From NCBI GenBank assembly GCA_910585525.1, contig CAJUFR010000017.1, positions 1 through 37,115 of the forward strand: a DNA stretch of 37,115 nucleotides. Direction: 5' to 3'. A program made the translations under genes and the position numbers. The stretch comes from an uncultured Angelakisella sp. (GTDB lineage: Bacteria; Bacillota; Clostridia; Oscillospirales; Ruminococcaceae). Shown here piece by piece: positions 24,801 to 31,890 of this stretch (the first letter of the stretch is position 1; every line of letters begins with the position of its first letter). Under the pieces are notes generated by a model that searched no databases, was not told the origin of the DNA, and worked only from the letters and a program-made list of their open reading frames with translations.

Positions 24801-25536
24801 GGAACGGGCGGGCATCGAGACCAACATCCTGGTGGTGAAAAACCTCACCGGCGGGGACGTGGCCGATTCGGTGGCCGCCATGGCCGCCGCCATCCGGGAG
24901 AGCCAGATCATCGTCATCCCCGGCGGCTTCTCCGGCGGCGACGAGCCGGACGGCTCCGGCAAGTTCATCACCGCCTTCTTCCGCAGCCCCGCCATCAAGG
25001 AGGAGGTCCGTGGACTTCTCCAGCAGCGGGACGGCCTGATGTGCGGCATCTGCAACGGCTTCCAGGCCCTGGTCAAGCTGGGGCTGGTGCCCTACGGGGA
25101 CATCGTGGAGACCACGGCGGAAAGCCCCACCCTCACCTACAACGTCATCGGGCGGCACCAGTCGATGCTGGTGCGGACCCGGGTGGCCAGCGCCAAGAGC
25201 CCCTGGTTCAGCCGGATGGCCCCCGAGGAGGTATACACCGTGGCGGTATCCCACGGGGAGGGCCGGTTCGTCTGCCCCGAGGAGACCGCCCTGGCCCTGG
25301 CCAAAAACGGCCAGGTGGCCACCCAGTATGTGGATCTTTCCGGCGCCCCCACCCTGGACGTGCGCCACAACCCCAACGGCTCCCTCTTCGCCATCGAGGG
25401 CATCACCAGCCCCGACGGCCGGGTGCTGGGCAAAATGGCCCACCTGGAGCGCAGCGGCAAGGACCTGTACCGCAACGTCCCCGGCGAAAAGGAGATGCCG
25501 CTCTTTGAGGGGGCGGCGGACTACTTCAAGGTGTAA
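21811..25536 (+). CDS. purL: PurL, single-chain FGAM synthase (clade II)
   Basis: 1241 residues, uniting the PurS-like N-terminus, the two PurM-like halves (FKNETHNHPTEIEPFGGAATC; GRDGCGGATGSS; WGYHPVITSQSPFHGAYLAV; IGGKDSMSGSF) and a C-terminal glutaminase. The nucleophile is C1081 in MCGICNGFQAL. The partner histidine lies in VAVSHGEGRFV, after VIPGGFSGGDEPDGSG. This single-chain form is the clostridial clade II type and explains the absence of purQ and purS. It converts FGAR to FGAM with glutamine and ATP. It begins 15 nt after purD behind AGAGGGGGAG. Confidence 0.95.
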   Translation: MAIFRVYVEKKPVYAEESARLLRDLRTLLGLTGITGLRLLNRYDVEGIDQALFDACKNTVFSEPQVDDCREALPEAVYTFGVEPLPGQFDQRADSCAQCIQIVSQGERPAVKAAKIYLIQGALTPDELAAVKKYVINPVECREADLGMPDTLALRVERPHSVPVLTGFLQLDREGLAGFIKGYGLAMDLDDIAFCQDYFAREEKRDPTLTEIRMIDTYWSDHCRHTTFGTILDRVELEDEEVKAAYQNYLEMRREVYGEREKPVCLMDLATIGAKYLKKTGVLKNLDESEEINACSVRVPVDVDGEEQDWLLMFKNETHNHPTEIEPFGGAATCIGGAIRDPLSGRSYVYQAMRVTGAADPTVPVAQTIPGKLPQRKLTTTATHGYSSYGDQIGLATGIVDELYHPGYAAKRMEIGAVVGAAPAKNVRREVPAPGDVIVLLGGRTGRDGCGGATGSSKSHNKESLTTCGAEVQKGNAPEERKLQRLFRDPAATALIKRCNDFGAGGVSVAIGELADGLAIDLDAVPKKYEGLDGTELAISESQERMAVVLAPQDADAFIAMAHRENLEATKVAVVTEAPRLTMDWQGSRIVDLSRDFLNSNGAEKHAAARVKKSAIAPRTHTGTLEEKLRAVVTDLNVCSKKGMSEWFDSTIGAATVVMPFGGARQLTPVQAMAAKLPVLQGETETCSGMAWGYHPVITSQSPFHGAYLAVVESICKLVASGFSKDHAYLTFQEYFERLGSDPVRWGKPLAALLGALKAQTDLGVAAIGGKDSMSGSFEDLDVPPTLVSFAVSWGKARNVISPEFKQAGRRLVWLAPRRERENSLLPDPQSLLAIFRQVEDLIARGKVLSASTPGYAGMAEQLFKSCLGNRLGFRLDNSFAPGLLFCYAHGGFILELAPGAEVPENARLLGTVTAEYTFATRGETVDLEELEKEYEGRLESVFPYHTTVQTQKAPMETFTYQMTGKRAAPKVGVARPAALIPVFPGTNCEYDTARALERAGIETNILVVKNLTGGDVADSVAAMAAAIRESQIIVIPGGFSGGDEPDGSGKFITAFFRSPAIKEEVRGLLQQRDGLMCGICNGFQALVKLGLVPYGDIVETTAESPTLTYNVIGRHQSMLVRTRVASAKSPWFSRMAPEEVYTVAVSHGEGRFVCPEETALALAKNGQVATQYVDLSGAPTLDVRHNPNGSLFAIEGITSPDGRVLGKMAHLERSGKDLYRNVPGEKEMPLFEGAADYFKV

Positions 25537-25551
25537 GCGAGGATGTTTGCT

Positions 25552-25992
25552 ATGAGTGAGGAGATCACCGCCCTGCTGGCGGAGATAGAAAGCCTTGTGG
25601 ACGACGACGATTTTGAGTGCGAGGCGGACCGGCGGATGGCAAAAATCGCGGCCTTGGGGGCGGGGATGGAACTCACCCCCCACCTCCTGGCTATGATGGA
25701 GCGCCACCCCCTCTCAGACTTCGGCTGCCCCGGACCGCTGGTCCACTTTATGGAGCAAGCCTACGGCATGGGGGAAGCGGCAAAGGCGGAACACGACCGC
25801 CAGGTGGCCGGTTCGGTCCGCCGCCGCCCCGCCCTCCACACCCTCTGGATGCTCAACCGTATCATCAACGTCAGCCAGGGGGAGAAGCAGGAGGAGTCCC
25901 TTTCCCTTCTGGCTCGGGTGGCGGAGGACATGACCTGGGAACAGCCGGTCCGGGACCAGGCAAAGGAATACCTGGACTATCAGCGCAGGTGA
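25552..25992 (+). CDS. Unknown protein in the purine operon (146 aa)
   Basis: 146 residues, mostly helical and acidic at the start (SEEITALLAEIESLVDDDDF). It has a middle HPLSDFGCPGPLVHFMEQAY and a later RRRPALHTLWMLNRIINVSQ segment that recalls small HEAT-like proteins seen as immunity or accessory proteins in Firmicutes; this is only a resemblance from memory. ATG 25552 is preferred to 25543 because GAGG is at proper distance only for it. It lies 15 nt after purL and 18 nt before the next unknown gene, so it is transcribed with the purine genes. No function is assigned. Confidence 0.65.
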   Translation: MSEEITALLAEIESLVDDDDFECEADRRMAKIAALGAGMELTPHLLAMMERHPLSDFGCPGPLVHFMEQAYGMGEAAKAEHDRQVAGSVRRRPALHTLWMLNRIINVSQGEKQEESLSLLARVAEDMTWEQPVRDQAKEYLDYQRR

Positions 25993-26010
25993 AAGGGAGG
26001 CTGCGGCAGA

Positions 26011-26553
26011 ATGAGCGTTCAAGGGATCGGGCTCCGGCGCTCCCGTTCCGGGAGCGCCGCCAAGGAGCGGCCTGCCCCAAAGTGGGAACTTTCCGGGGCG
26101 GCCCGGGAACAGATCGTTCAATACGCCCGGGAGGATGCCGCCCGGGGGGTCTATATGGGGGAAGGCTTCCTGTCCCTGCGCCGGCAGGAGGTGGCCAAAG
26201 CCGGTCCCGACCGGGCCGCGCTGATGGCCAGACTGGGCGGGACAGCGGCCCCCGGGGACCCGGAGATCCTGGAGAAGATCAAGGAAGGGGACGAGATGTG
26301 GCTGCGGCTCTGGTTTGGCGGGGAGGTCCGGCTGGAGCGGCAGGGGAGCGGCGGCATCGGCTCTGCCGTCCACGTCTTCGACGAAAACGGGGACGAGATA
26401 CTGACCTACACCGCCGGCGTGGGCTGGCATCAGAAGGAGTCCAGGGCGGAGACAGAAGCCCACAGCGTCCTGAAGTCGGTCTACCACGAGGCCTATCACG
26501 CCGCCAGGCAGGCCATAGGGGCGGCCCGGGACGGCCTGGACACAAAAGCATAG
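26011..26553 (+). CDS. Unknown protein with HEAYH motif (180 aa)
   Basis: 180 residues. GGGAGG precedes ATG 26011. The first 30 residues are basic and low in structure (GLRRSRSGSAAKERPAPKW). A helical part follows (REQIVQYAREDAARGVYMGE), then a strand-rich region (MWLRLWFGGEVRLERQ; SAVHVFDENGDEILTYTAGV) and a C-terminal helix with VYHEAYHAARQAI. HEAYH formally fits HExxH, the zinc-protease signature, but it sits near the C-terminus without an obvious third ligand, so protease activity is doubtful. It is cotranscribed with purL and purB (17 nt gap to purB). No family is recognised. Confidence 0.65.
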   Translation: MSVQGIGLRRSRSGSAAKERPAPKWELSGAAREQIVQYAREDAARGVYMGEGFLSLRRQEVAKAGPDRAALMARLGGTAAPGDPEILEKIKEGDEMWLRLWFGGEVRLERQGSGGIGSAVHVFDENGDEILTYTAGVGWHQKESRAETEAHSVLKSVYHEAYHAARQAIGAARDGLDTKA

Positions 26554-26570
26554 GGAGGATTACTGAGCAC

Positions 26571-28007
26571 ATGGACCAGCACGACCGCTACATCAGCCCC
26601 TTTTCCACCCGGTACGCCAGCCGGGAGATGCAGTTCATCTTTTCGGAGAACAACAAGTTCCGCACCTGGCGGCGGCTCTGGGTAGCCCTGGCCAGGGCGG
26701 AGCAGGAGCAGGGGCTGCCCATCACCCGGGAGCAGATCCGGGAACTGGAGAGCCACATCGACGATATCAACTACCAGGACGCCCAGGCCCGGGAGAAGGA
26801 GTGCCGCCACGACGTCATGAGCCACGTCTACGCCTACGGCCTCCAGTGCCCCGGGGCCAAGGGCATCATCCACCTGGGGGCCACCAGCTGCTACGTGGGG
26901 GACAACACCGATGTCATCCTCATGCGGGACGGCCTGCTGCTGGTGCGCAAAAAACTGGTCAACGTCATCGCCCTGCTGGCGGAGTTCGCCCGGAAGTACA
27001 AGGAAATGCCCTGCCTCGCCTATACCCACCTTCAGCCCGCCCAGCTGACCACCGTGGGCAAGCGGGCCACCCTCTGGCTGAGCGAGTTCCAAAGCGACCT
27101 GGTGGAACTGGACCACCGTCTTTCCACCCTGGCCCTGCTGGGGAGCAAGGGCACCACCGGCACCCAGGCCAGCTTTGTGGAACTGTTCGAGGGGGACGAG
27201 GAGAAGATCAAAGGGGTGGAGCAGTCCATCGCCCGGCAGCTGGGGTTTGACAGGGTGGTGCCGGTCTCCGGCCAGACCTACTCCCGGAAGGTGGATTTCT
27301 ACGTCTGCGCCGCCCTCTCCGGCATCGCCCAGTCGGCCAGCAAGTTCAGCAACGACCTGCGCATCCTCCAGAACTTCAAGGAGATGGAGGAGCCCTTTGA
27401 GAAGAGCCAGATCGGCTCCTCCGCCATGCCCTACAAGCGCAACCCCATGCGCAGCGAGCGGGTCACCTCCATCGCCCGGTACGTGATGGTGGACCTTTTG
27501 AACCCCGCCTTCACCGCCGGCACCCAGTGGTTCGAGCGGACCCTGGACGATTCCGCCAACAAGCGGGTCGCCGTGGCGGAGGCGTTTTTGGGGGTGGACA
27601 GCATCCTGTGCCTTTTAGAGAACATCTGCGACGGCCTGGTGGTCTACCCCAAGGTGGTGCGCCAGCGGGTGATGAACGAGTTGCCCTTTATGGCCACGGA
27701 AAACATCATGATGAGCGCTGTCAAGAAGGGGGGGGACCGGCAGGAACTCCACGAGAGGCTGCGCCAGCACTCCATCGCCGCCGGGCGGGCGGTGAAGGAG
27801 GAGGGGCTGCCCAATGACCTGATGGAACGGGTCTGCGGCGACCCGGCCTTCGGCCTCACCCTGGAGGAGGGGATGGCCCTGCTCCAGCCGGAGAACTTCA
27901 CCGGCCGTGCCCCTCAACAGGTGGAGGACTACCTCCGGGAGGTCATCGACCCCATCCTGGAGGAGAACCGGGACCTGCTGGGGGACAAGGCGGAGATCAA
28001 CGTCTAA
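26571..28007 (+). CDS. purB: PurB, adenylosuccinate lyase
   Basis: 478 residues. The fumarase/aspartase superfamily signature is SSAMPYKRNP, starting at S283, with the catalytic serine loop. Also seen are HDVMSHVYAYG (substrate histidine), IHLGATSCYVGDNTD and the YTHLQPAQLTTVGKRA stretch with its conserved His. It cleaves SAICAR in IMP synthesis and adenylosuccinate in AMP synthesis. ATG 26571 has GGGAGG about 13 nt upstream, a long spacing, but no better start exists. It is the last gene of the purine operon; no clear terminator follows before the small-RNA cassette at 28062. Confidence 0.95.
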   Translation: MDQHDRYISPFSTRYASREMQFIFSENNKFRTWRRLWVALARAEQEQGLPITREQIRELESHIDDINYQDAQAREKECRHDVMSHVYAYGLQCPGAKGIIHLGATSCYVGDNTDVILMRDGLLLVRKKLVNVIALLAEFARKYKEMPCLAYTHLQPAQLTTVGKRATLWLSEFQSDLVELDHRLSTLALLGSKGTTGTQASFVELFEGDEEKIKGVEQSIARQLGFDRVVPVSGQTYSRKVDFYVCAALSGIAQSASKFSNDLRILQNFKEMEEPFEKSQIGSSAMPYKRNPMRSERVTSIARYVMVDLLNPAFTAGTQWFERTLDDSANKRVAVAEAFLGVDSILCLLENICDGLVVYPKVVRQRVMNELPFMATENIMMSAVKKGGDRQELHERLRQHSIAAGRAVKEEGLPNDLMERVCGDPAFGLTLEEGMALLQPENFTGRAPQQVEDYLREVIDPILEENRDLLGDKAEINV

Positions 28008-28061
28008 CGGCGTGCCGCCTGACCCCGGAGCAAAGTTGTGCCCCAGGCAAGAAATTACCGC

Positions 28062-28090
28062 TTGCAGATCCGGCGGGGGCGTGATATAAT
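28062..28090 (+). promoter_or_regulatory. Promoter of small RNA 4
   Basis: TTGCAG (28062-28067), a 17-bp spacer and consensus TATAAT (28085-28090). Start near 28097. Confidence 0.7.
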
Positions 28091-28096
28091 AGGGTC

Positions 28097-28177
28097 ACAA
28101 GCCTATTAGTTGTCACTTGGTCCACGCACAAAGGTGGGCCCATCGGAGAGTTGCACCTCTCCGATGGGCCCTTTGTG
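28097..28177 (+). ncRNA. Antitoxin-like small RNA 4
   Basis: A plus-strand RNA of about 80 nt ends in a very strong hairpin. Its segment UCACUUGGUCCAC (28113-28125) can pair over 13 consecutive bases (two G-U) with GUGGACUGAGUGA of the toxin 4 mRNA, which includes the GUG start codon (28276-28278) and the end of the ribosome binding site. Unlike cassettes 1-3, its terminator stops before the toxin frame, so it would act in trans on the start region rather than by 3' overlap. Confidence 0.6.
28127..28177 (+). terminator. Terminator of small RNA 4
   Basis: A perfect 15-bp stem (28136-28150 with 28157-28171) is extended at its base by CACAAA/TTTGTG. The T run is short (TTTGTG). It could also stop read-through from purB. 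Confidence 0.8.
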
Positions 28178-28188
28178 CTTGGCTGTTC

Positions 28189-28278
28189 CTACTTGCGCCG
28201 GTCAAGCCACTTGCTGATGAGGTTTGCGACCACACCCGCTCCTACCGACACCATGAAGCCTATCAATATGTCGATCAC
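28189..28278 (-). CDS. Tiny toxin-like membrane peptide 4 (29 aa)
   Basis: Read on the minus strand from GTG 28278-28276, with GAGAGGGGG 8 nt upstream. The product is MIDILIGFMVSVGAGVVANL followed by ISKWLDRRK and stop: one hydrophobic, Gly-rich helix and a polar end with KWLDR. The helix-plus-KWLD pattern recurs, from memory, in unnamed small proteins of Firmicutes; it differs from the holin-like toxins 2 and 3. It has its own promoter and converges on small RNA 4. A role as a type I toxin is inferred. Confidence 0.6.
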   Translation of the reverse strand: MIDILIGFMVSVGAGVVANLISKWLDRRK

Positions 28279-28328
28279 TCAGTCCACCCCCTCTCCGCTG
28301 TCGGATCAGGTTTGGATACAGCGTCACC

Positions 28329-28357
28329 AGTATACCAGAATTCGACGGTCGCCGCAA
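28329..28357 (-). promoter_or_regulatory. Promoter of toxin-like gene 4
   Basis: On the minus strand: TTGCGG (28357-28352), a 17-bp spacer and TATACT (28334-28329). Start near 28322, giving a leader of about 45 nt. Confidence 0.6.
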
Positions 28358-28377
28358 TATTCTATAATTTATTTACC

Positions 28378-28421
28378 AAAAAGCCGCCCGTCTACCTCTC
28401 GATAGACGGGCGGCTTTTTAC
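28378..28421. terminator. Bidirectional terminator at the end of the VWA operon
   Basis: AAAAAGCCGCCCGTCTA pairs with TAGACGGGCGGCTTTTT around an 8-nt loop. Being symmetrical it ends the minus-strand five-gene operon and blocks any plus-strand read-through. Confidence 0.9.
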
Positions 28422-28437
28422 ACCCAGCGGGGCCGTC

Positions 28438-29616
28438 CTATTGCCCCTTCTTCGCCTTGGCAAAAGAGGACAGGTCATCCCCCCGTAACGCCCGTTCCAG
28501 CAGTTCCGGCAGGCGTTCCGGGTCGCAGGAGAAGCAGGGGATGCCCAGCCCCGCCACCCGCTGGGCCATCTGCTGGTCGCAGTAGGGGCGGCCGCCGCCG
28601 GCCAGGGCCAGCAGCACTACTACCGTCACCCCGCCGGCCTTCATCTCCTCCAGCCGCCGCAGCAGGGCGGCGCGGTTGCCACCCTCCTCCAGGTCGGTGA
28701 TGAGGAAGAACAGCGTCTTGGCCGGGTTCTCGATGAACTGCTGGCAGTAGGCCACCGACTTGTCGATGTCGGTGCCGCCCCCCAGCTGGAAGCCGTACAG
28801 CAGTTCCACCGGGTCGTCGCATTTTTCGGTAAGGTCCACGATGTTGGTGTCAAAGGCCACCACATGGGTCCGCAGGCTGGACATGCTGGCCAGGATGCAG
28901 CTGAGCACCGAGGAATAGATCACCGATTCCCCCATGGAGCCGCTTTGGTCCACGTCCAGGATGATGGTCCACTTGTTGGCGGCGGTGGTGCTGGTGCGGT
29001 CAAAGAACCAGAATCGCTCCGGCAGGATGGTCCCCAGTTCCGGGCGGTAGTTCTTCAGGTTGCGGCGGATGGTGAGCCGGTAGTCCAGCGCCGAGGCCGA
29101 GGGGATGGGGGAGTGCTGCCGCCGGTTCACCGCCGCCGTCACCGCCCGGCGGATGTCCTGCTCCAGCAGCTTGTTGATCTCCTCCACGATCTTTTTGATA
29201 AAGGCCCGGACACTCTCCTTGCTCCGCTTGGGTATCTGCTCCTTGAGGAGCAGGATGGTGGAGGCCAGGTTCACGTCCGGCTCCAGGCCGTCCAGCAGTT
29301 CCGGCTCAAAGATCAGCTGCTTGAGGCCGCACCGTTCCATGGCGTCCCCCTGGATGACTTTCACCAGGTCCTTGTCAAAAAAGCTGCGCACGTCCCCCAG
29401 CCACTTGGTGATCTGGGGGTTGGAGGGCCCCCGGCCGGCACCGCCGGAAGCGGTGCCGAAGCCCCCGCTGTCGGCCCGGTTGTAGATGGCCGCCAACGCC
29501 TGGTCCATCAGGTCCTCCTGTTGGGAAAGGCCGCATCCCCCCATGCCGGAAAGGCGCTCCTGGGCGTCGGAGCCCAGGATCAGCCGCCAGCGGCGGAGCC
29601 TTGCAGCGTTTTCCAT
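28438..29616 (-). CDS. VWA-domain protein, CoxE/ViaA-like
   Basis: 392 residues. An N-terminal helical half (about 1-200) includes a Gly-rich linker at 50-65. The von Willebrand A domain begins near 215: the metal site D223-x-S225-x-S227 in LDVDQSGSMGES, then GGGTDIDKS (Thr/Asp of the site) and FLITDLEEGG. Such proteins usually partner with MoxR-type AAA ATPases, as ViaA does with RavA. It is the last gene of the five-gene operon, 12 nt after the DUF5682 gene, and ends before a strong terminator. The likely role is a substrate- or metal-dependent adaptor for the MoxR ATPase at 31891-32979. Confidence 0.85.
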   Translation of the reverse strand: MENAARLRRWRLILGSDAQERLSGMGGCGLSQQEDLMDQALAAIYNRADSGGFGTASGGAGRGPSNPQITKWLGDVRSFFDKDLVKVIQGDAMERCGLKQLIFEPELLDGLEPDVNLASTILLLKEQIPKRSKESVRAFIKKIVEEINKLLEQDIRRAVTAAVNRRQHSPIPSASALDYRLTIRRNLKNYRPELGTILPERFWFFDRTSTTAANKWTIILDVDQSGSMGESVIYSSVLSCILASMSSLRTHVVAFDTNIVDLTEKCDDPVELLYGFQLGGGTDIDKSVAYCQQFIENPAKTLFFLITDLEEGGNRAALLRRLEEMKAGGVTVVVLLALAGGGRPYCDQQMAQRVAGLGIPCFSCDPERLPELLERALRGDDLSSFAKAKKGQ

Positions 29617-29628
29617 CTCCCCACCCCC

Positions 29629-31875
29629 TTACAGGTCAAAGTCAAAGTCGTCCAGACCGGCCAGCAGCTGCTGGTCCTCCCCGGTGAGACCGGCGTTCAC
29701 CGTCTCGCTCACCTGCTGCCGGTTCAGTCCCCACAGTTCCCCCAGGTTCTCCCCGATGCTGTCCTTCTCCCTGGCGGTGAAGTCGGCAAAGGCCCGGCGC
29801 AGGAACACCAGCGCCCGCTTGAACTCCTCCTCGTCCAGGCCGTCCAGGTAGTCGGACAGGCTCTGCCAAAGGGAGAGCCGGGCGATGAGGGCGTAGCGGT
29901 TGCGCATGGCCAGCCCCTGGAACCACCCCGCCCCCAACTCCGCCGGGGTGCCGGGGGAGAGGCGGCGGCTCACCTCCCGGGTGAGGTCCGCGGTCTCCAT
30001 CCCGCCCCGTTCCAGCAGGATGGCGGCGGCAAAGCCGGAGAGCCGGGTGTTCAGATGGTCCCACCGGGCCAGGTCGGAGAGGGCGGACAGCCAGGGCTCC
30101 GGCTCCAAAAAGTCGTGGGCCAGCTGGGCGGCGTTGAGCCGCTCCATGGCCCGGATCACCCCGGTGGCCCCGCCGTCGTCGCAGGCGCAGCAGCTGGTGA
30201 GGATCAAACAGCACCGCAGGTAGATTTGCTGCAGGATGGGGACCAGAGGGGCAGGGTCCAGCAGCCGCAGCCCCCCGTACTGCACCACATGGGAAAGGCG
30301 CTGGGCGGTGGCGGCCAGTTCCTCCAGGGAGGCGGCGTCCACCGCCATGGATTGGAGGGCCCCGGTGGCGTAGGCCACGGCGGCGGGCATGCCGCAGGCA
30401 AAGGCGTCCTCCAGCACCCCGGCGATCTCCCCGATGCCGGTGGCCACCTCCACCCGTTCCTTCAGGCGGAAGGAGGCCGCCTGGGGGATGGTGTCCCCCT
30501 TGAGGGCCGATTCCACCAGTTCCATCTCCGCCTCGGGGCTCCAGCGGAGGAGCCACCCCTCGGCCCAGGTGGCGGTGTCCTGGGATGTCTCCTGGGACAC
30601 CCCGAAGGAGACCCCCAGCACCCGCAGCCGGTGGAGGAAGAAGGAGCGGTTCAGGTCCAGGAAGGCGGATTCCCGGCTTTTGACGTTGCGGTTCTCCCGC
30701 AGGTCCAGGGCCAGTTCCTGGAGGGCCACGTCCCGGTATTTTTCCAGCTTCAGCTTTTTCAGCTGGCGGTAGAAGTCCTCCTGGATGCTGGTGCGGCTCA
30801 CCCCCTCCGGCAGGGCGCCGATGGCGGTGCCGATCTCGGCGTCGGCCACGCCGCGGCTGATGGCGGCGAAGGACCCCTCCCCCAGGCAGGTGACGGCGGC
30901 GTCACGCAGGTCCCGGAGGGTGGGGCAGGCCGAGCCCCGGAGCCGGGCCAGGCCGTTTGCCAGCCGCAGCCCCTCGATGACGCTGGCGGAGGAGGCGGGG
31001 CTGCCGCTTGCCCGGAGCCACCGTGCGATGTGGGAAAGGTAGGCCCGCCCGGCGTAGTCCGGCGCCCCCCGGCGCAGCCCCTGCCACAGCAGCCCGTAGT
31101 AGGCCGGCGCCCGGTTCCCCGCCCCGTAGCCGGACCGGCTGGAGAGGCGGTAGTAGGAGTAGGGCATCAGGGTGGCGCTGGCGGCGGTGTGGGGCATCGC
31201 CTTTATTTCCTTGTCGGTGAGGGGGGCGGCGGTCTCCAGCCCCGCCAGGTGGTAGGCGCCGGTGACCACCACCATCTTGTCCGGGGGGCAGCCCTCCTCC
31301 AGGGCGTCCTGGATCATCCGGCGCATGTAGCCTTCCCGCAGGCGGTTGCGGTCACTATCGGGGCGGTCCTCCCCGGTGACGGCCCGGAGTTCCCGGCCGA
31401 ACCGGTCCGCCCCCTGGCGGTAGGCGCCGGGGGCGGTGGTGTGCTCCAGCGTCCGCTCCCAGAAGGTCTCGTGGCCGTCCTCCCCGGCGGCCCGGTCCAG
31501 GGCGGCGTAGGGGTCGAAGGCAGGGGGCGCATCCCCCTCCTCCCCCGGCTCCCCCAGGGCCAGGAAGGTCCCCGACGGCAGGTCGATGAACCGGCAGTCC
31601 GCCCCGTTTTCCGCCGCCCAGCGGATGGCGGCGTACTCCGGGGAGTATTCGGCCAGGGGGTAGAGGATCGAGCGCACCGGGGTCTCCTGGGTGTAGGCCA
31701 GGATGGCCACCGGGGGCACCGTCTCCGGCCGGACCAGGTCGGCCATCAGGCCGGTGAGGTCGCTGGGACCCTCCACCAGCACCAGCCGGGGGCGGACCTC
31801 CTCCAGCAGCCGCAGAAGGTGCCAGGCCCCGGCGGGGGAGAGGTGCCGCACCCCAAAGAGGATGGGCAGTTCCAT
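29629..31875 (-). CDS. DUF5682-family protein
   Basis: 748 residues. The N-terminal part has GVRH (8-11), E35 in VLVEGPSD, R185/R186 in REGYMRRMI and GAYH (206-209) in VVVTGAYHLAGL. Two GxxH motifs with an intervening Glu and Arg are the hallmark of the TraB/TIKI/EreA-ChaN hydrolase superfamily, so an enzymatic head is inferred. The remaining 500 residues are helical, with no recognised domain, and contain a Cys cluster (CCLILTSCCACDD). The family is found in operons with MoxR, VWA and SWIM proteins. It is spaced 15 nt from the MoxR gene. The substrate is unknown. Confidence 0.82.
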   Translation of the reverse strand: MELPILFGVRHLSPAGAWHLLRLLEEVRPRLVLVEGPSDLTGLMADLVRPETVPPVAILAYTQETPVRSILYPLAEYSPEYAAIRWAAENGADCRFIDLPSGTFLALGEPGEEGDAPPAFDPYAALDRAAGEDGHETFWERTLEHTTAPGAYRQGADRFGRELRAVTGEDRPDSDRNRLREGYMRRMIQDALEEGCPPDKMVVVTGAYHLAGLETAAPLTDKEIKAMPHTAASATLMPYSYYRLSSRSGYGAGNRAPAYYGLLWQGLRRGAPDYAGRAYLSHIARWLRASGSPASSASVIEGLRLANGLARLRGSACPTLRDLRDAAVTCLGEGSFAAISRGVADAEIGTAIGALPEGVSRTSIQEDFYRQLKKLKLEKYRDVALQELALDLRENRNVKSRESAFLDLNRSFFLHRLRVLGVSFGVSQETSQDTATWAEGWLLRWSPEAEMELVESALKGDTIPQAASFRLKERVEVATGIGEIAGVLEDAFACGMPAAVAYATGALQSMAVDAASLEELAATAQRLSHVVQYGGLRLLDPAPLVPILQQIYLRCCLILTSCCACDDGGATGVIRAMERLNAAQLAHDFLEPEPWLSALSDLARWDHLNTRLSGFAAAILLERGGMETADLTREVSRRLSPGTPAELGAGWFQGLAMRNRYALIARLSLWQSLSDYLDGLDEEEFKRALVFLRRAFADFTAREKDSIGENLGELWGLNRQQVSETVNAGLTGEDQQLLAGLDDFDFDL

Positions 31876-31890
31876 GGTGTTACACCCCCC

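Noticed and set aside
26011..26553. Zinc metalloprotease call for the HEAYH protein
   Set aside because: HExxH alone is short and frequent by chance; no third ligand, signal peptide or membrane segment supports it.
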